Of a DNA stretch of 64,000 bases, positions 44,249 through 54,476 are shown one piece after another (position 1 is the stretch's first letter; each line of letters begins with the position of its first letter). Origin of the DNA: an uncultured Porphyromonadaceae bacterium. Its GTDB lineage: Bacteria; Bacteroidota; Bacteroidia; Bacteroidales; Muribaculaceae. The stretch covers positions 34,108 through 98,107 of the forward strand of contig CAMWTJ010000006.1 in assembly GCA_947177185.1 (NCBI GenBank), in the 5' to 3' direction. The notes below the pieces were generated by a model. It ran no database searches, was not told the origin of the DNA, and worked only from the letters and a program-made list of their open reading frames with translations. The position numbers and the translations under genes were made by a program.

Positions 44249-46216
44249 ATGAAGACAATGAAACTGAAAATATCCGCAATCCTCACCGGCGCCTTCCTCG
44301 CACTCTCGGCAGGCACCGTGCTGACCTCCTGCGAAGACTATCTCGACAAGGACCCCGATTCCACCGTCGACGCGCAGGACGCCTTCAAGGATTTCAACAA
44401 TTTCCAGGGATTCATCGAGGAAATATACAACTGCGTGCCCAACAAAAACATCCACTACTGGAGCTGCACGTGGAACCTCGGCGACGACGAATGGACCGTG
44501 CCCAACGCCAACTGGCACATGCTCCATCAGGTGGACCTCGGCAACTTCTGGGCATGGCAGGGCGGCAACCTCGGCCAGGCCGGATTCTGGTTCGACAAAG
44601 CCGCCGACCGACTTGACCCGCGTTCCATCGAGCAGGGCAGCCACGCCCTGTACGGCCACGCATGGTACTGCATCCGCAAGTGCAACCTCGGCCTCGAAAA
44701 CATCGACCGCCTTGTGGGCACCTCCGAAGAACGCAATTTCCTCATGGGACAGATGTATTTCTTCCGCGCATGGTGGCATTTCGAAATGATGCAGTTCCTG
44801 GGCGGTCTTCCCTACCTCGACCGCACAATTCCCGCCAGCGAAAGCCCCACCGAACCTCGTCTGAGCTTCCAGGAGGCCGCTGAAAAATGTGCCGCCGACT
44901 TCCGCCGCGCAGCCGACCTGCTGCCCCTGAACTGGGACAACACCACCGTCGGACGCAAGACCATCGGCCACAACGAATTCCGCCTCAACAAGGCGATGGC
45001 GCTCGGCTACCTCGGCAAGTGCCTGCTCTGGGCCGGTTCGCCCCTGATGGAAAACGGCGCACACACCGGCGGCGCCCTCACCTACTCCTACAACGAAGAC
45101 TACTGCCGCCGCGCCGCCGAGGCTTTCGGCGAGCTGCTCACTCTCGTGGAGCAGGGCCAGACGCTCTACTCGCTCGTGGAATTCAACTACAAGAACGTCT
45201 ACGACCACGAAAAGGCCGACAACGCAGCCACCTGCTACAGCGACATCTTCTGGAGCAGCAAGAACCAGGGTAAAGTGCCCGGCAGCACCGAATCGATGTT
45301 CCGCGGCGGCACAGTGGCATGGGGCAACGGAGCCGACAACAGCTACGTGCGCTACAACTACTCCCGCACGTTCTGCCCCAACGACATGGCTGAAGGCGCC
45401 GACAACATCGTGCACCACCCCACGGCCAACTACGTAGAAAACTACGGTATGGCCAACGGCATGCCTATCGACGACCCCGACAGCGGCTACGACCCCACGC
45501 ATCCCTTCAAGAACCGCGACCCGCGCTTCTACCACGACATCGTGTTCGACGGTTTCAAATACGTCAACGGTTCCGTGCCCGACCAGGACAAGTACATACA
45601 GCTGTACACCGGCGGCAAGCACCGCAACATCACCAACGCAAGCTCCACCGGCTATCTCTACCAGAAACTCGTGCCCCACACGGCCAACGTGACCGACCAG
45701 GCCGACTCCTATGGTCAGAACCCCAACGCCGACGTGCCCTACATGCGCCTGGCCGACATCTATCTGATGTATGCCGAAGCCGCGGCAGCCGTGGGCGGAG
45801 CCACCGGCAAGAGCAACAATTTCAACCGCACGGCAGCAGAAGCCGTCAACGTGATCCGCGACCGCTGCGGCGCCGGACATGTGGCCGCCAAGTACACCGC
45901 AAGCCGCGAGCGCTTCATCGACGAGGTGCGCCGCGAACGCGCCGTAGAGCTCTCCTTCGAGGGTCTGCGCTTCAACGACCTCCAGCGCTGGCTGCTCCTG
46001 ACCGAGCCCAAGTACACGCTCAAGACAGCCCACGAATTCATGCGTGTGGAAAACGACGACTTCTTCAAGAGCAACGACCCCGCCGAAGCGCGCGTATCTG
46101 AGCTCAAGAGCGTGCCCCTGTTCCAGCGCGAATACACTGCCAAGCACTACTGGTTCCCCCTCAAGCAGTCGGACACTCAGATGTACGAAGGCTTCCAGCA
46201 GAACCCCGGCTGGTAA
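44249..46216 (+). CDS. SusD/RagB-like surface glycan-binding lipoprotein, first pair
   Basis: Lid of the first SusC channel. The lipoprotein signal ends LTSC and is followed by Glu-Asp-Tyr-Leu-Asp, an acidic pattern seen in surface-exported Bacteroidota lipoproteins. TPR-like helices follow (DAQDAFKDFNNFQGFIEEIYN); the C-terminal part has YMRLADIYLMYAEAAAAVG and RRERAVELSFEGLRFNDLQRW, both SusD/RagB hallmarks. At 655 residues it is somewhat long for the family. The 6-base spacing from SusC shows strict co-expression. Confidence 0.95.
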   Translation: MKTMKLKISAILTGAFLALSAGTVLTSCEDYLDKDPDSTVDAQDAFKDFNNFQGFIEEIYNCVPNKNIHYWSCTWNLGDDEWTVPNANWHMLHQVDLGNFWAWQGGNLGQAGFWFDKAADRLDPRSIEQGSHALYGHAWYCIRKCNLGLENIDRLVGTSEERNFLMGQMYFFRAWWHFEMMQFLGGLPYLDRTIPASESPTEPRLSFQEAAEKCAADFRRAADLLPLNWDNTTVGRKTIGHNEFRLNKAMALGYLGKCLLWAGSPLMENGAHTGGALTYSYNEDYCRRAAEAFGELLTLVEQGQTLYSLVEFNYKNVYDHEKADNAATCYSDIFWSSKNQGKVPGSTESMFRGGTVAWGNGADNSYVRYNYSRTFCPNDMAEGADNIVHHPTANYVENYGMANGMPIDDPDSGYDPTHPFKNRDPRFYHDIVFDGFKYVNGSVPDQDKYIQLYTGGKHRNITNASSTGYLYQKLVPHTANVTDQADSYGQNPNADVPYMRLADIYLMYAEAAAAVGGATGKSNNFNRTAAEAVNVIRDRCGAGHVAAKYTASRERFIDEVRRERAVELSFEGLRFNDLQRWLLLTEPKYTLKTAHEFMRVENDDFFKSNDPAEARVSELKSVPLFQREYTAKHYWFPLKQSDTQMYEGFQQNPGW

Positions 46217-46268
46217 AACACACCTACATATCACCATCAATCACTAACCGAATATCACATTTCAATAT

Positions 46269-49127
46269 ATGATACCGACACAGAAACGAACCTTGGCACT
46301 GCTCATCGGAGCCGCATGCGTCCTTCCGGCCATGGCCGAAGACAGCGTGGCTTTCGCCGACAGCATCAACGAGGTTACGATCGTCGACGCCGTTGTGCCC
46401 GCCCCCAATCCCGCAGGCATCGTAGGCGGCGTCACGGTGGTCAACGTGGAAGCCATGCAGAAGAAAGACCATACCAACTACGCCCTCGACAACATGCAGG
46501 GCTACGTGGGCGGATGGAACGGCGCGTCGCTCTGGGCCATGGACGGCGACAACGACGGCGGCTACCTCACCATAGTCGACGGTGTGCCCCGCAGCGCCGA
46601 CAATGTGCTTCCCAGCGAAATCAAGGACATCACGTTCCTGAAAAGCGCTGCCGCCACCGTGCTCTACGGCAGCCGCGCGGCAAAAGGCGCAATCGTAATC
46701 ACCACCAAGCGCGGCGAGGCCAAGCCCCTGTCCATTTCCGTCAACGCCAATGCCGGATGGAACGTGGCCAAGAGCTATCCCGAATATCTCGGCTCGGCCG
46801 AATACATGACGCTCTACAACCGCGCCCGCGAACTTGACGGCCACCTCGACCCGACCTACTCCGCGGCCGACATCTTCAACACCGCGTCGGGCCTCAACCC
46901 CTACCGCTATCCCAACGTCGACTTCTACAGCAAGGACTACATCAGCAAGGTGAAGAACCGCTACGACGTGACGGCACAGATCAGCGGCGGCAACAACCGC
47001 GCCCGATACTACACCAACATCAACTATTACTACATGGACGATGTGTTTAAAATCGGACAGGCCAAGGACAACAACGTCAACCGCCTGAGCGTGCGCGGCA
47101 ATGTCGACGTCAGCATCACCGACTGGATTTCGGCATGGGTCAACACCGCCGCTTCGTTCTACAACTCGCGTTCCGCGAAGAATTTCCAGAACGGCGACAA
47201 CAGCCAGAACTACTGGCAGGTGGCATCGACCTTCCGTCCCAACCGCATAGCCCCGCTCATCCCCCTGAGCATGATCGACCCCAACGCTCTCGGAGCGCTT
47301 GAAATCGTGAACGGCAGCAACAACATCATCGACGGCAAGTATTTCCTCAGCGGCACCAGCATTGACCAGACCAACATCTTCGCCAATTTCTACGCCGCCG
47401 GCTACAACAAATACGTGAGCCGCAACTTCCAGTTCGACGCCGGACTCAACATCGAGCTCGACCGCGTGCTCAAAGGCCTCAGCTTCAGAGCACAGTTTGC
47501 CGCCGACTACGCTACCAGCTACAACACCGCGTTCGACAACAACTACGCCGTGTTCATACCCACCTGGAGCAACTACTCCGGCCACGACGCCATCGTGGGT
47601 ATCACGCAGGAAGGCATAGACGAAAAGAGCGGTGTGCAGAACGTAAGCTCCAGCACCGACAACCAGACCATCTCGTTCAACGCCGCCTTCAACTACCGCA
47701 ACACCTTTGACAAGGTGCACAACCTCGACGCCACAGTGCTGGCGAGCGGATGGCAGCAGACCCTCACCGGCGTGTACCACCGCACCAGCAACGCCACCCT
47801 CGGCTTCCGCGCGGCCTACGACTACGCCGGACGCTACTTTGCCGACTTCCAGGGAGCGGCCATACACTCCGCCAAGCTCGCTCCGGGCCACCGCAACGCC
47901 TTCTCGCCCTCGCTCACACTGGGCTGGCGCATCAGCGAAGATTTCTTCAAAGGCTCCAAGACTGTCAACGACCTTACGCTCTCCGCAAGCGGAAGCATCG
48001 TGCACAGCGACCTCGACATATCCGACTACTACATGTGGCGCGGCAGCTGGGGCACCGGCGGCTGGTTCAGCTGGGCCGACGGACGCGCCAACTACGCCTA
48101 CTACCCCTCGCGTGGTGAAAACCTCGACCTCACCTTCATCAAGCGCAAAGAGTTCAGCGCCACCCTTCAGGGTGCGTTCCTGCAGCGCATGATTCAGGCC
48201 AAGGTGGACTTCTTCATCAACGAAATGAACGGTCTGCTGGTGGAAAACCCCACCACCTACCCCGACCATCTCTGGACATACTACCCCGATGCATCGTTCC
48301 TCCCGTATCTCAACTACAACAACAACCGCCGCATGGGCGTTGATTTCGCCGTAAACTTCACCAAGAGCTTCGGCGAAGTAAACCTCGACCTCGGAGTAGT
48401 GGGCGCATGGTACAACACCAAGGCCACACGCCGCGACGAAAAGAACGAGTTCGCCTATCAGAACCGCGAGGGCAAACCCGTCGACGGACTCTGGGGCTAC
48501 CAGAGCGCCGGCCTCTTCAAAGACGACGCCGACATAGCCGCATGGTACGACCAGAGCGCACTCGGAGAAGTCAAGCCCGGCGACATCAAATACGTGGACC
48601 AGAACGGCGACAAAATCATCGACAGCAAGGACCAGGTGTACCTCGCAAAGGCCGGCTGGTACGGCGCACCCTTCAGCATGGGTGTCAACCTCACCGTCAA
48701 CTGGCGCGGATTCACCTTCTTCGCACTCGGCACCGGCAACTGGGGCGGCCACGGCAGCCTCGCCGGCAACAGCTACTACTACGCCACCGGCACCGACAAG
48801 TACTCCGCCGAAATGCGCAACGCATGGACTCCCGAAACCGCCGCCACCGCAACGCTGCCCCGCCTGACCACAACCGCAGGCGCCAACAACACCGTGGCTT
48901 CCGACTACTGGATCTACAGCACCGACGCCTTCCGTCTGGCCAAGCTCCAGCTCAGCTACGACCTGCCCGCGTCGCTCATGCGCAAATGCTTCCTCTCGGA
49001 GGCGCAGGTATATGTCAGCGGCTCCAACCTCTTCACCTTCGGCAAAAACCGCAAGATACTCGACACCAACATCGGCAGCGAGCCGGCCTACCGCCTGTTC
49101 AACGTCGGTTTCACCGTCAAAATCTAA
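46269..49127 (+). CDS. SusC-like TonB-dependent transporter, second pair, lacking the N-terminal extension
   Basis: Second outer-membrane transporter of the operon, 952 residues. Unlike the first, it lacks the carboxypeptidase-regulatory domain: the signal peptide (MIPTQKRTLALLIGAACVLPAMA) leads within about 20 residues to a TonB-box-like stretch (NEVTIVDAVV) and the plug (LSVDGVPRS-like: YLTIVDGVPRSADNVLPSEI). ATVLYGSRAAKGAIVITTKRGE marks the plug end; the barrel ends with FNVGFTVKI. The plug is compact. Two SusCD pairs in one xylan operon are also known in human-gut Bacteroides xylan loci. Confidence 0.93.
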   Translation: MIPTQKRTLALLIGAACVLPAMAEDSVAFADSINEVTIVDAVVPAPNPAGIVGGVTVVNVEAMQKKDHTNYALDNMQGYVGGWNGASLWAMDGDNDGGYLTIVDGVPRSADNVLPSEIKDITFLKSAAATVLYGSRAAKGAIVITTKRGEAKPLSISVNANAGWNVAKSYPEYLGSAEYMTLYNRARELDGHLDPTYSAADIFNTASGLNPYRYPNVDFYSKDYISKVKNRYDVTAQISGGNNRARYYTNINYYYMDDVFKIGQAKDNNVNRLSVRGNVDVSITDWISAWVNTAASFYNSRSAKNFQNGDNSQNYWQVASTFRPNRIAPLIPLSMIDPNALGALEIVNGSNNIIDGKYFLSGTSIDQTNIFANFYAAGYNKYVSRNFQFDAGLNIELDRVLKGLSFRAQFAADYATSYNTAFDNNYAVFIPTWSNYSGHDAIVGITQEGIDEKSGVQNVSSSTDNQTISFNAAFNYRNTFDKVHNLDATVLASGWQQTLTGVYHRTSNATLGFRAAYDYAGRYFADFQGAAIHSAKLAPGHRNAFSPSLTLGWRISEDFFKGSKTVNDLTLSASGSIVHSDLDISDYYMWRGSWGTGGWFSWADGRANYAYYPSRGENLDLTFIKRKEFSATLQGAFLQRMIQAKVDFFINEMNGLLVENPTTYPDHLWTYYPDASFLPYLNYNNNRRMGVDFAVNFTKSFGEVNLDLGVVGAWYNTKATRRDEKNEFAYQNREGKPVDGLWGYQSAGLFKDDADIAAWYDQSALGEVKPGDIKYVDQNGDKIIDSKDQVYLAKAGWYGAPFSMGVNLTVNWRGFTFFALGTGNWGGHGSLAGNSYYYATGTDKYSAEMRNAWTPETAATATLPRLTTTAGANNTVASDYWIYSTDAFRLAKLQLSYDLPASLMRKCFLSEAQVYVSGSNLFTFGKNRKILDTNIGSEPAYRLFNVGFTVKI

Positions 49128-49141
49128 TATAGCAAGCTACT

Positions 49142-50923
49142 ATGAAATGTATATCTAAAATAGCAGCCGTCGCTGCGCTGGCCGTTGCGTCCACCGCCTG
49201 CTCCGATCTGTTCGAGCCCGCTTTCGAGCCCTCGCAGGATCTCAACACGGTGATTAAATTTCCCAACTACGCCGACGCCATACTCTACAACGCCTACATA
49301 CTCCTGCCCTACTCCAGCGGAGTCAACAGCGACGTAGCCACCGACGACGCCGTAAGCAACGATTTCAGCAACGACTACCTCAAGGTGGCCACCGGCAGCT
49401 GGACAGCCAACAACGGCACGCTCTCATACTGGAAAAACGGCCGTGGCGGCATACAGTACGCCAACCTCATGCTCAGCGTGGTCGACCAGGTCGACTTCAG
49501 CGACGACCCCGCCATGCAGCAGATGTTCTGCGACCGCCTCAAAGGCGAAGCCTATGGCCTCCGCGCACTCTTCATGTACTATCTGCTCCGTCAGCACGGC
49601 GGATGGGTAGGTGGCGAACTCCTCGGCGTGCCCAACATCCTCGAGCCCGAAGACGCCACCAGCGACTTCAACCAGCCGCGCGCGTCGTTCAAGGCTTGTG
49701 TGGACCAGATCATGGCCGACGTACAGGCCGCTGCCGACCTGCTCCCCCTCGACTACAAAAACGTGGCCGGCGAATCTGAGATTCCCGCCAAATACGCGTC
49801 GATAGGCGTCAGCACCGACATGTACAACCGCGCCAACGGTTCCGATTTCTCCGGCCGTATGAGCGGACGCATAGCCCGCGTGATAGGCGCCCAGACCGCA
49901 CTCCTGGCAGCCAGCCCCGCCTTCTCCGACGGCAGCGGCGTGGAGTGGAGCGAAGCAGCCGACCGCGCAGCAGCCATACTCGACCTCCAGGGAGGCATCG
50001 CAGGCATCGCGCCCAACGGCCACCTCTGGTACACCGCCGCCGAAGTGGGCAAACTCGGCACCGGCGGCACCGGCAGCGAGCTCATCTGGCGCAGCAACAT
50101 CGAAACCAACAACACCATCGAGGGTACCAATTTCCCGCCTTCGCTCTACGGCACCGGCCGTGTGAATCCCACGCAAAACCTCGTCGACGCCTTCCCCATG
50201 GCCAACGGCTATCCCATTGCCGACAGCCGCTCGGGCTACGACGCCAACAACCCCTACGCCGGCCGCGACCCGCGCCTGTCGGATTTCATAGTCTACAACG
50301 GCTCGAAATGGGGACACGACAACCGTGAGATAATCACCGGCACATACGGCACCAACAACGACGCGCTCAACGCCGAGCAGGGCCACAGCACCCGCACCGG
50401 CTACTACCTGCGCAAGCTCCTGAACGGTGCCAACAACCTCGCCAACACCGTCAACACCACCAGCGACCACGTGACGGCACGCATGCGTTACACGCAGCTC
50501 TTCCTCGACTACGCCGAGGCTGCCAACGAAGCGTGGGGCCCCACCAACCCCGGCTCGCACGGCTACAGCGCCTACGATGTGGTGAAGGCCATCCGCTCGC
50601 GCGCAGGCCTGGGCAACAACGGCACCGACGCATACCTCGAAAGCATCAAGGGCGACCGCGAAGCCATGCGCCAGCTCATACGCAACGAACGCCGCATCGA
50701 ACTCTGCTTCGAGAACGTGCGCTTCTGGGACCTCCGCCGCTGGAAAGCCAATCTCAACGAACCCGCACGAGGCATGCGCATCACTAACACCGGCGGCCGG
50801 CTGCACTACGAGGTAATCGAAGTCGAAAACCGCAGCTATCAGGACTACATGACCTACGGCCCCATACCCTACAACGAAACCCTCAAATTCAGCAACCTTG
50901 TGCAGAACGACGGCTGGAAGTAA
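49142..50923 (+). CDS. SusD/RagB-like surface lipoprotein, second pair
   Basis: Partner of the second SusC, starting 14 bases after it. The lipoprotein signal MKCISKIAAVAALAVASTAC is followed by Ser-Asp-Leu-Phe-Glu. Helical SusD repeats follow, with YTQLFLDYAEAANEAWGP and RNERRIELCFENVRFWDLRRW in the C-terminal half; both are typical. 593 residues is normal. It is only distantly similar to the first SusD, so the two pairs probably take up different xylan fragments. Confidence 0.93.
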   Translation: MKCISKIAAVAALAVASTACSDLFEPAFEPSQDLNTVIKFPNYADAILYNAYILLPYSSGVNSDVATDDAVSNDFSNDYLKVATGSWTANNGTLSYWKNGRGGIQYANLMLSVVDQVDFSDDPAMQQMFCDRLKGEAYGLRALFMYYLLRQHGGWVGGELLGVPNILEPEDATSDFNQPRASFKACVDQIMADVQAAADLLPLDYKNVAGESEIPAKYASIGVSTDMYNRANGSDFSGRMSGRIARVIGAQTALLAASPAFSDGSGVEWSEAADRAAAILDLQGGIAGIAPNGHLWYTAAEVGKLGTGGTGSELIWRSNIETNNTIEGTNFPPSLYGTGRVNPTQNLVDAFPMANGYPIADSRSGYDANNPYAGRDPRLSDFIVYNGSKWGHDNREIITGTYGTNNDALNAEQGHSTRTGYYLRKLLNGANNLANTVNTTSDHVTARMRYTQLFLDYAEAANEAWGPTNPGSHGYSAYDVVKAIRSRAGLGNNGTDAYLESIKGDREAMRQLIRNERRIELCFENVRFWDLRRWKANLNEPARGMRITNTGGRLHYEVIEVENRSYQDYMTYGPIPYNETLKFSNLVQNDGWK

Positions 50924-50975
50924 TATTCGCCGCCTCTCTCCGTTATAATTTCCAACCATCATTATCTACAACGAC

Positions 50976-52019
50976 ATGAAAATCAACAAATATTCCGCTA
51001 TTCTTGCAGCTGTGGCCGCCGTCGGCACTTTCTCCGCATGCAAGAACGCCAACGTCGATTTCCCCGACTACGAAGGTGGTGTCAACGTCTATTTCGCACA
51101 TCAGTATCCCGTGCGTACACTCGTGATGGGCGACGACACCTACGACACCTCGGCCGACAACGACCACCGCTGCACCATCTACGCTACGATGGGCGGAGCC
51201 TACAAAGGACGCGACATCACCCTGCAGATAGCAGCCGACCCCACCCTGACCGACAACCTCACCTTCGACGGCACCACACCCGTGAAAGCCATGCCCGCGA
51301 ACTACTACGAGCTCGCATCCGGCACCATCAGCTACGATGGCAACCACATGGGCGGAGTCGACGTGAAATTCACCGACGCCTTCTTCGCCGATCCCGCTTC
51401 GACGACCAACACCTACGTGATTCCCCTCGTAATCACGGGTCAGAAAGGCGCCGACGGCATACTCGCCGGCACTCCCAACGCCGAAGGCAGCACGCCTCCG
51501 CGCACCAAGGCCGACGAGTGGAGCGTACTGCCCAAAGACTACGTGCTCTACTGCGTGAAATACAAGAACAAGTACGACGCCGAATACGCCACCCGCGGGC
51601 TCGACAAGGTGACTGAAGGCACCACCACCGTCATCAACAAGCGCCACGAAACCTACGTAGAAAACGACGAGCTGCGCTCCGTGCACACCGCAAGCCTCTC
51701 GCGCGCGGTGTATCCCGTGAGCACCATCGTCACGCTCCCCGACGGCACACGCCAGACCCTCACCTGCGAGCTTCTGCTCGACTTCGATTCCGACGACAAA
51801 TGCACCATCTCCACCGACACACCCGGATGCACCGCTACAGGCACCGGCAAGTTCGTGAAGGACGGCGAGAAGAACAGCTGGGGCAACAAGGACCGCAACG
51901 CCATCTATCTCGACTACACCGTCGACTTCGGCACGCGTCGCCTCGAAACCTTCGACACCCTCGTGGTCAAGAGCCGCAACGTGGCAGCAGAGTTCTTCAA
52001 CCCTGAGTATAAAAACTAA
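50976..52019 (+). CDS. Surface glycan-binding protein with DUF1735-type N-terminal domain
   Basis: Lipoprotein (MKINKYSAILAAVAAVGTFSAC, Cys22) of 347 residues. The segment GGVNVYFAHQYPVRTLVMGDDTYDT at about 34-60 is DUF1735-like, a beta-sandwich common in surface glycan-binding proteins of SusCD loci; the C-terminal 150 residues form a second beta domain with no catalytic motif. Position directly after SusD and before the surface GH10 matches the layout of Bacteroides xylan loci, where this gene encodes a xylan-binding protein. The binding role is inferred from position and fold. Confidence 0.82.
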   Translation: MKINKYSAILAAVAAVGTFSACKNANVDFPDYEGGVNVYFAHQYPVRTLVMGDDTYDTSADNDHRCTIYATMGGAYKGRDITLQIAADPTLTDNLTFDGTTPVKAMPANYYELASGTISYDGNHMGGVDVKFTDAFFADPASTTNTYVIPLVITGQKGADGILAGTPNAEGSTPPRTKADEWSVLPKDYVLYCVKYKNKYDAEYATRGLDKVTEGTTTVINKRHETYVENDELRSVHTASLSRAVYPVSTIVTLPDGTRQTLTCELLLDFDSDDKCTISTDTPGCTATGTGKFVKDGEKNSWGNKDRNAIYLDYTVDFGTRRLETFDTLVVKSRNVAAEFFNPEYKN

Positions 52020-52034
52020 TACCATACTTTCGAT

Positions 52035-52070
52035 GCAGCCCGGCAACGGGCCACTCCGGCGCCGGGCTGC
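52035..52070 (+). terminator. Intercistronic hairpin before the surface GH10 gene
   Basis: Ten-base arms (52035-52044 and 52061-52070) pair perfectly around a 16-base loop within the 71-base gap. No U run follows, so it is more likely an attenuating or mRNA-stabilising hairpin than a full terminator. Confidence 0.45.
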
Positions 52071-52090
52071 ACGAAACCAAATTAGACAAC

Positions 52091-54331
52091 ATGAAACTAC
52101 TCAACATAGCAACCATCGGCGCATCCGCACTGCTCCTTGCCGCATGTGCCGACGATTTCGACACCAACGACTACAAGGTGGAACCCTCCGAGGAATCCGC
52201 GCAGTATGAATGGCTCAACGACTATGGCACGCTGAAATCGTACGTCAACTACGCCAACGTAGGCCCGCTGTTCCGCCTGGGAGGTGCAGTCGACGCCGCC
52301 AACTTCAGCGAGCGCGGCCTTGTGTATGCCCTTGCCGTTTCGAACTACGACGAAATCACCTTCGGCAACCACATGAAGCACAACTTCGTCATGGCCGAGG
52401 ACGGCTCCATGGATTTCGGCAAAATACGCACAGCCATCGAGGTGGCCAAAGGCGCCGGCATCAAAATCTTCGGCCACACACTCTGCTGGCACGAACAGCA
52501 GCGCGGCTCCTACCTCAAGACCCTCATCGCCGACCGCGAGGCACCCGCAGCCGAAGAAAAATGGAACAACGTGCTGTCCAACTCCGACTGCGAAGGCGAC
52601 GACCTCTCCAACTATCGCATGAACCAGGGCGACGGACAGGGCATCATCGAGCCCAACGTCGAGGTAGAAAACGGCAACCGCATACTCGTGGTACACACCA
52701 ATGCCTCGCCGGCCAATAGCTACGACGCCCAGTTCTTCGTCACGTCCGACCACGTGTTCCACGAAGGCGACCAGATAGTGTTTAAATTCCGCGCCAAAGC
52801 CGACATCGCCGCAAGCCCTGAAACACAGGCACACAAGGCGCCGGGCGGCTATCTGCACTGGAACATGTTCGGCAATCAGGCCATCACCACCGACTGGAAG
52901 GAATTTGAAATCAGCAAAACTCTCGAAGCTGCCCACGACGGCATGCAGACCGTAGCCTTCAACCTCTCGGTCACCGACGAGGCAAACACCTTCTATTTCG
53001 ACGACATCGAACTCTCCATCTACGAGAAAGTGGGCGGAGTGGAAATGTGGGTCAACCTCACCAACAACCCCGACGCTGAATCCGACGACCTCTCCAGCTT
53101 CTACATGAACCAGGGCGACGGACAAGGCATCGTGGAGGCCGCCATCACTCCTGCAGGCCACGAAGGACGCGGCTTTGCCGTAAAGAGCAAGGACAACCCC
53201 ACCAATAGCTACGACTCGCAGTTCTTCATCAAGACCACGCGCGTGTTCCAGGAAGGTGAGCAGTATCAGTTCCACGCATGGGTGCGCGCCGACCACGACG
53301 CAGCTGTAGAAACCCAGGCTCACAAGGCCAACCCCGGCGACTACCTGCACTGGAAGATGCTCGGCGACGTCAACTTCACCACCGAGTGGAAAGAAGTGAC
53401 CATCACCGGCACCATCGACGCCAGCCAGGCCGGCATGAGCGTGATAGCCTTCAACCTCAACAAGGACACCTCGGCCAACACCTACTACTTCGACGACGTG
53501 GAATTCTCCTACATGTTCAAGGGCAGCTCCATTCCTCTCACTCCCGAAGAGAAGGAACAGATCATAGCCGACGACATGAAGCGCTGGATCTACGGCATGA
53601 TGGAAGCCTGCGACGGCTACGTGACAGCATGGGACGTGGTCAACGAAGCTATCGCCGACGGAGGCAACTACGGTGTGAAATACGGCGACGACGACGACAC
53701 CCATTTCTACTGGCAGAACTACCTCGGCGAAAACTACGTGCGCTACGCCGTGAAATACGCCCGCGAAGCCTTCGCCGAGTACGGCGGCAACCCCGACGAG
53801 CTCCTGCTCTTCGCCAACGACTACAACCTCGAAGCTGCCTACAACAACACCGCCAAGACCGACGGCCTCATCCGCACCATACGCCAGTGGGAAGCCGACG
53901 GCGTGACACGCATCGACGGCATCGGCACTCAGATGCACGTGAGCTACGAAATGAACCCCACCGCACAGGCCAAACAGGAGCAGTGCGTAGTGGACATGTT
54001 CACCAAACTCGCCGCATCCGGCAAGCTCGTGCACGTGTCGGAGCTCGACATGGGCATCAAGGACGAGAACGGCAATACCATCAAGACCGAAGACCTCACC
54101 TACGAGCACAAAATGCTCATGAGCGACTACTACAAGTTCATTGTCAAGAAATTCTTCGAAATCATACCGAAGGAGCAGCAGTACGGACTCGTGCAGTGGG
54201 CCGCTACCGACAGCCCCGAAGGCAGCGGCTGGCGCGCCGGCGAGCCTATCGGCATCTGGGACCTCAACTACGCACGCAAACCCGCCTACGCAGGCTGGTG
54301 CGACGGCCTCAGCGAAGGTTCTAATCTCTGA
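52091..54331 (+). CDS. Surface GH10 xylanase with two CBM4-like modules inserted in the catalytic domain
   Basis: Endo-xylanase of 746 residues, probably on the cell surface: lipoprotein signal MKLLNIATIGASALLLAAC followed by Ala-Asp-Asp-Phe-Asp. The GH10 barrel starts at about residue 37 and is interrupted after strand 3 (HTLCWHEQQRGSYLKTL). Two similar modules of about 155 residues follow (each with MNQGDGQGI, NSYD.QFF, ETQAHKA, YLHWKM/NM and a closing YFDD), typical of CBM4-type domains. The barrel resumes at about 485; acid/base Glu519 in WDVVNEAI and nucleophile Glu651 in VSELDMG. This insertion design is known from Bacteroides and Prevotella surface xylanases. Last gene of its operon. 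Confidence 0.93.
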   Translation: MKLLNIATIGASALLLAACADDFDTNDYKVEPSEESAQYEWLNDYGTLKSYVNYANVGPLFRLGGAVDAANFSERGLVYALAVSNYDEITFGNHMKHNFVMAEDGSMDFGKIRTAIEVAKGAGIKIFGHTLCWHEQQRGSYLKTLIADREAPAAEEKWNNVLSNSDCEGDDLSNYRMNQGDGQGIIEPNVEVENGNRILVVHTNASPANSYDAQFFVTSDHVFHEGDQIVFKFRAKADIAASPETQAHKAPGGYLHWNMFGNQAITTDWKEFEISKTLEAAHDGMQTVAFNLSVTDEANTFYFDDIELSIYEKVGGVEMWVNLTNNPDAESDDLSSFYMNQGDGQGIVEAAITPAGHEGRGFAVKSKDNPTNSYDSQFFIKTTRVFQEGEQYQFHAWVRADHDAAVETQAHKANPGDYLHWKMLGDVNFTTEWKEVTITGTIDASQAGMSVIAFNLNKDTSANTYYFDDVEFSYMFKGSSIPLTPEEKEQIIADDMKRWIYGMMEACDGYVTAWDVVNEAIADGGNYGVKYGDDDDTHFYWQNYLGENYVRYAVKYAREAFAEYGGNPDELLLFANDYNLEAAYNNTAKTDGLIRTIRQWEADGVTRIDGIGTQMHVSYEMNPTAQAKQEQCVVDMFTKLAASGKLVHVSELDMGIKDENGNTIKTEDLTYEHKMLMSDYYKFIVKKFFEIIPKEQQYGLVQWAATDSPEGSGWRAGEPIGIWDLNYARKPAYAGWCDGLSEGSNL

Positions 54332-54350
54332 ATCATTCTTTAAACTCCCT

Positions 54351-54386
54351 AAAAGCGGCGTCACGCGTGTGGCGCCGCTTTTTTTT
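54351..54386 (+). terminator. Rho-independent terminator of the GH43-SusCD-GH10 operon
   Basis: Arms AAAAGCGGCG and CGCCGCTTTT (54351-54360, 54373-54382) around a 12-base loop, followed by a run of T. It lies 20 bases after the GH10 stop. Confidence 0.9.
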
Positions 54387-54413
54387 GCCTGTAAAAAATG
54401 CAACGGGTAATTG

Positions 54414-54444
54414 TTTGTTTTGTAACAGATTTGTTGTAACTTTG
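54414..54444 (+). promoter_or_regulatory. Promoter of the lipoprotein gene at 54477
   Basis: TTTG at 54414-54417, 19 bases, TAACTTTG at 54437-54444. Both elements and the spacing fit the Bacteroidales consensus. Confidence 0.7.
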
Positions 54445-54476
54445 CAGCTACAACAAGTAGCTTCAGAAACACAGTC

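Noticed and set aside
46224..48752. Very long open frame on the minus strand (842 codons) opposite the second SusC
   Set aside because: It mirrors a clear SusC gene, has a Val/Gly/His-rich translation with no domain, and arises from the GC-rich third positions of the real gene.
54422..54440. Two GTAAC copies near the promoter of the 54477 lipoprotein gene
   Set aside because: They are 14 bases apart, in the opposite orientation to the promoter, and one is part of the -7 box, so the operator geometry is absent.
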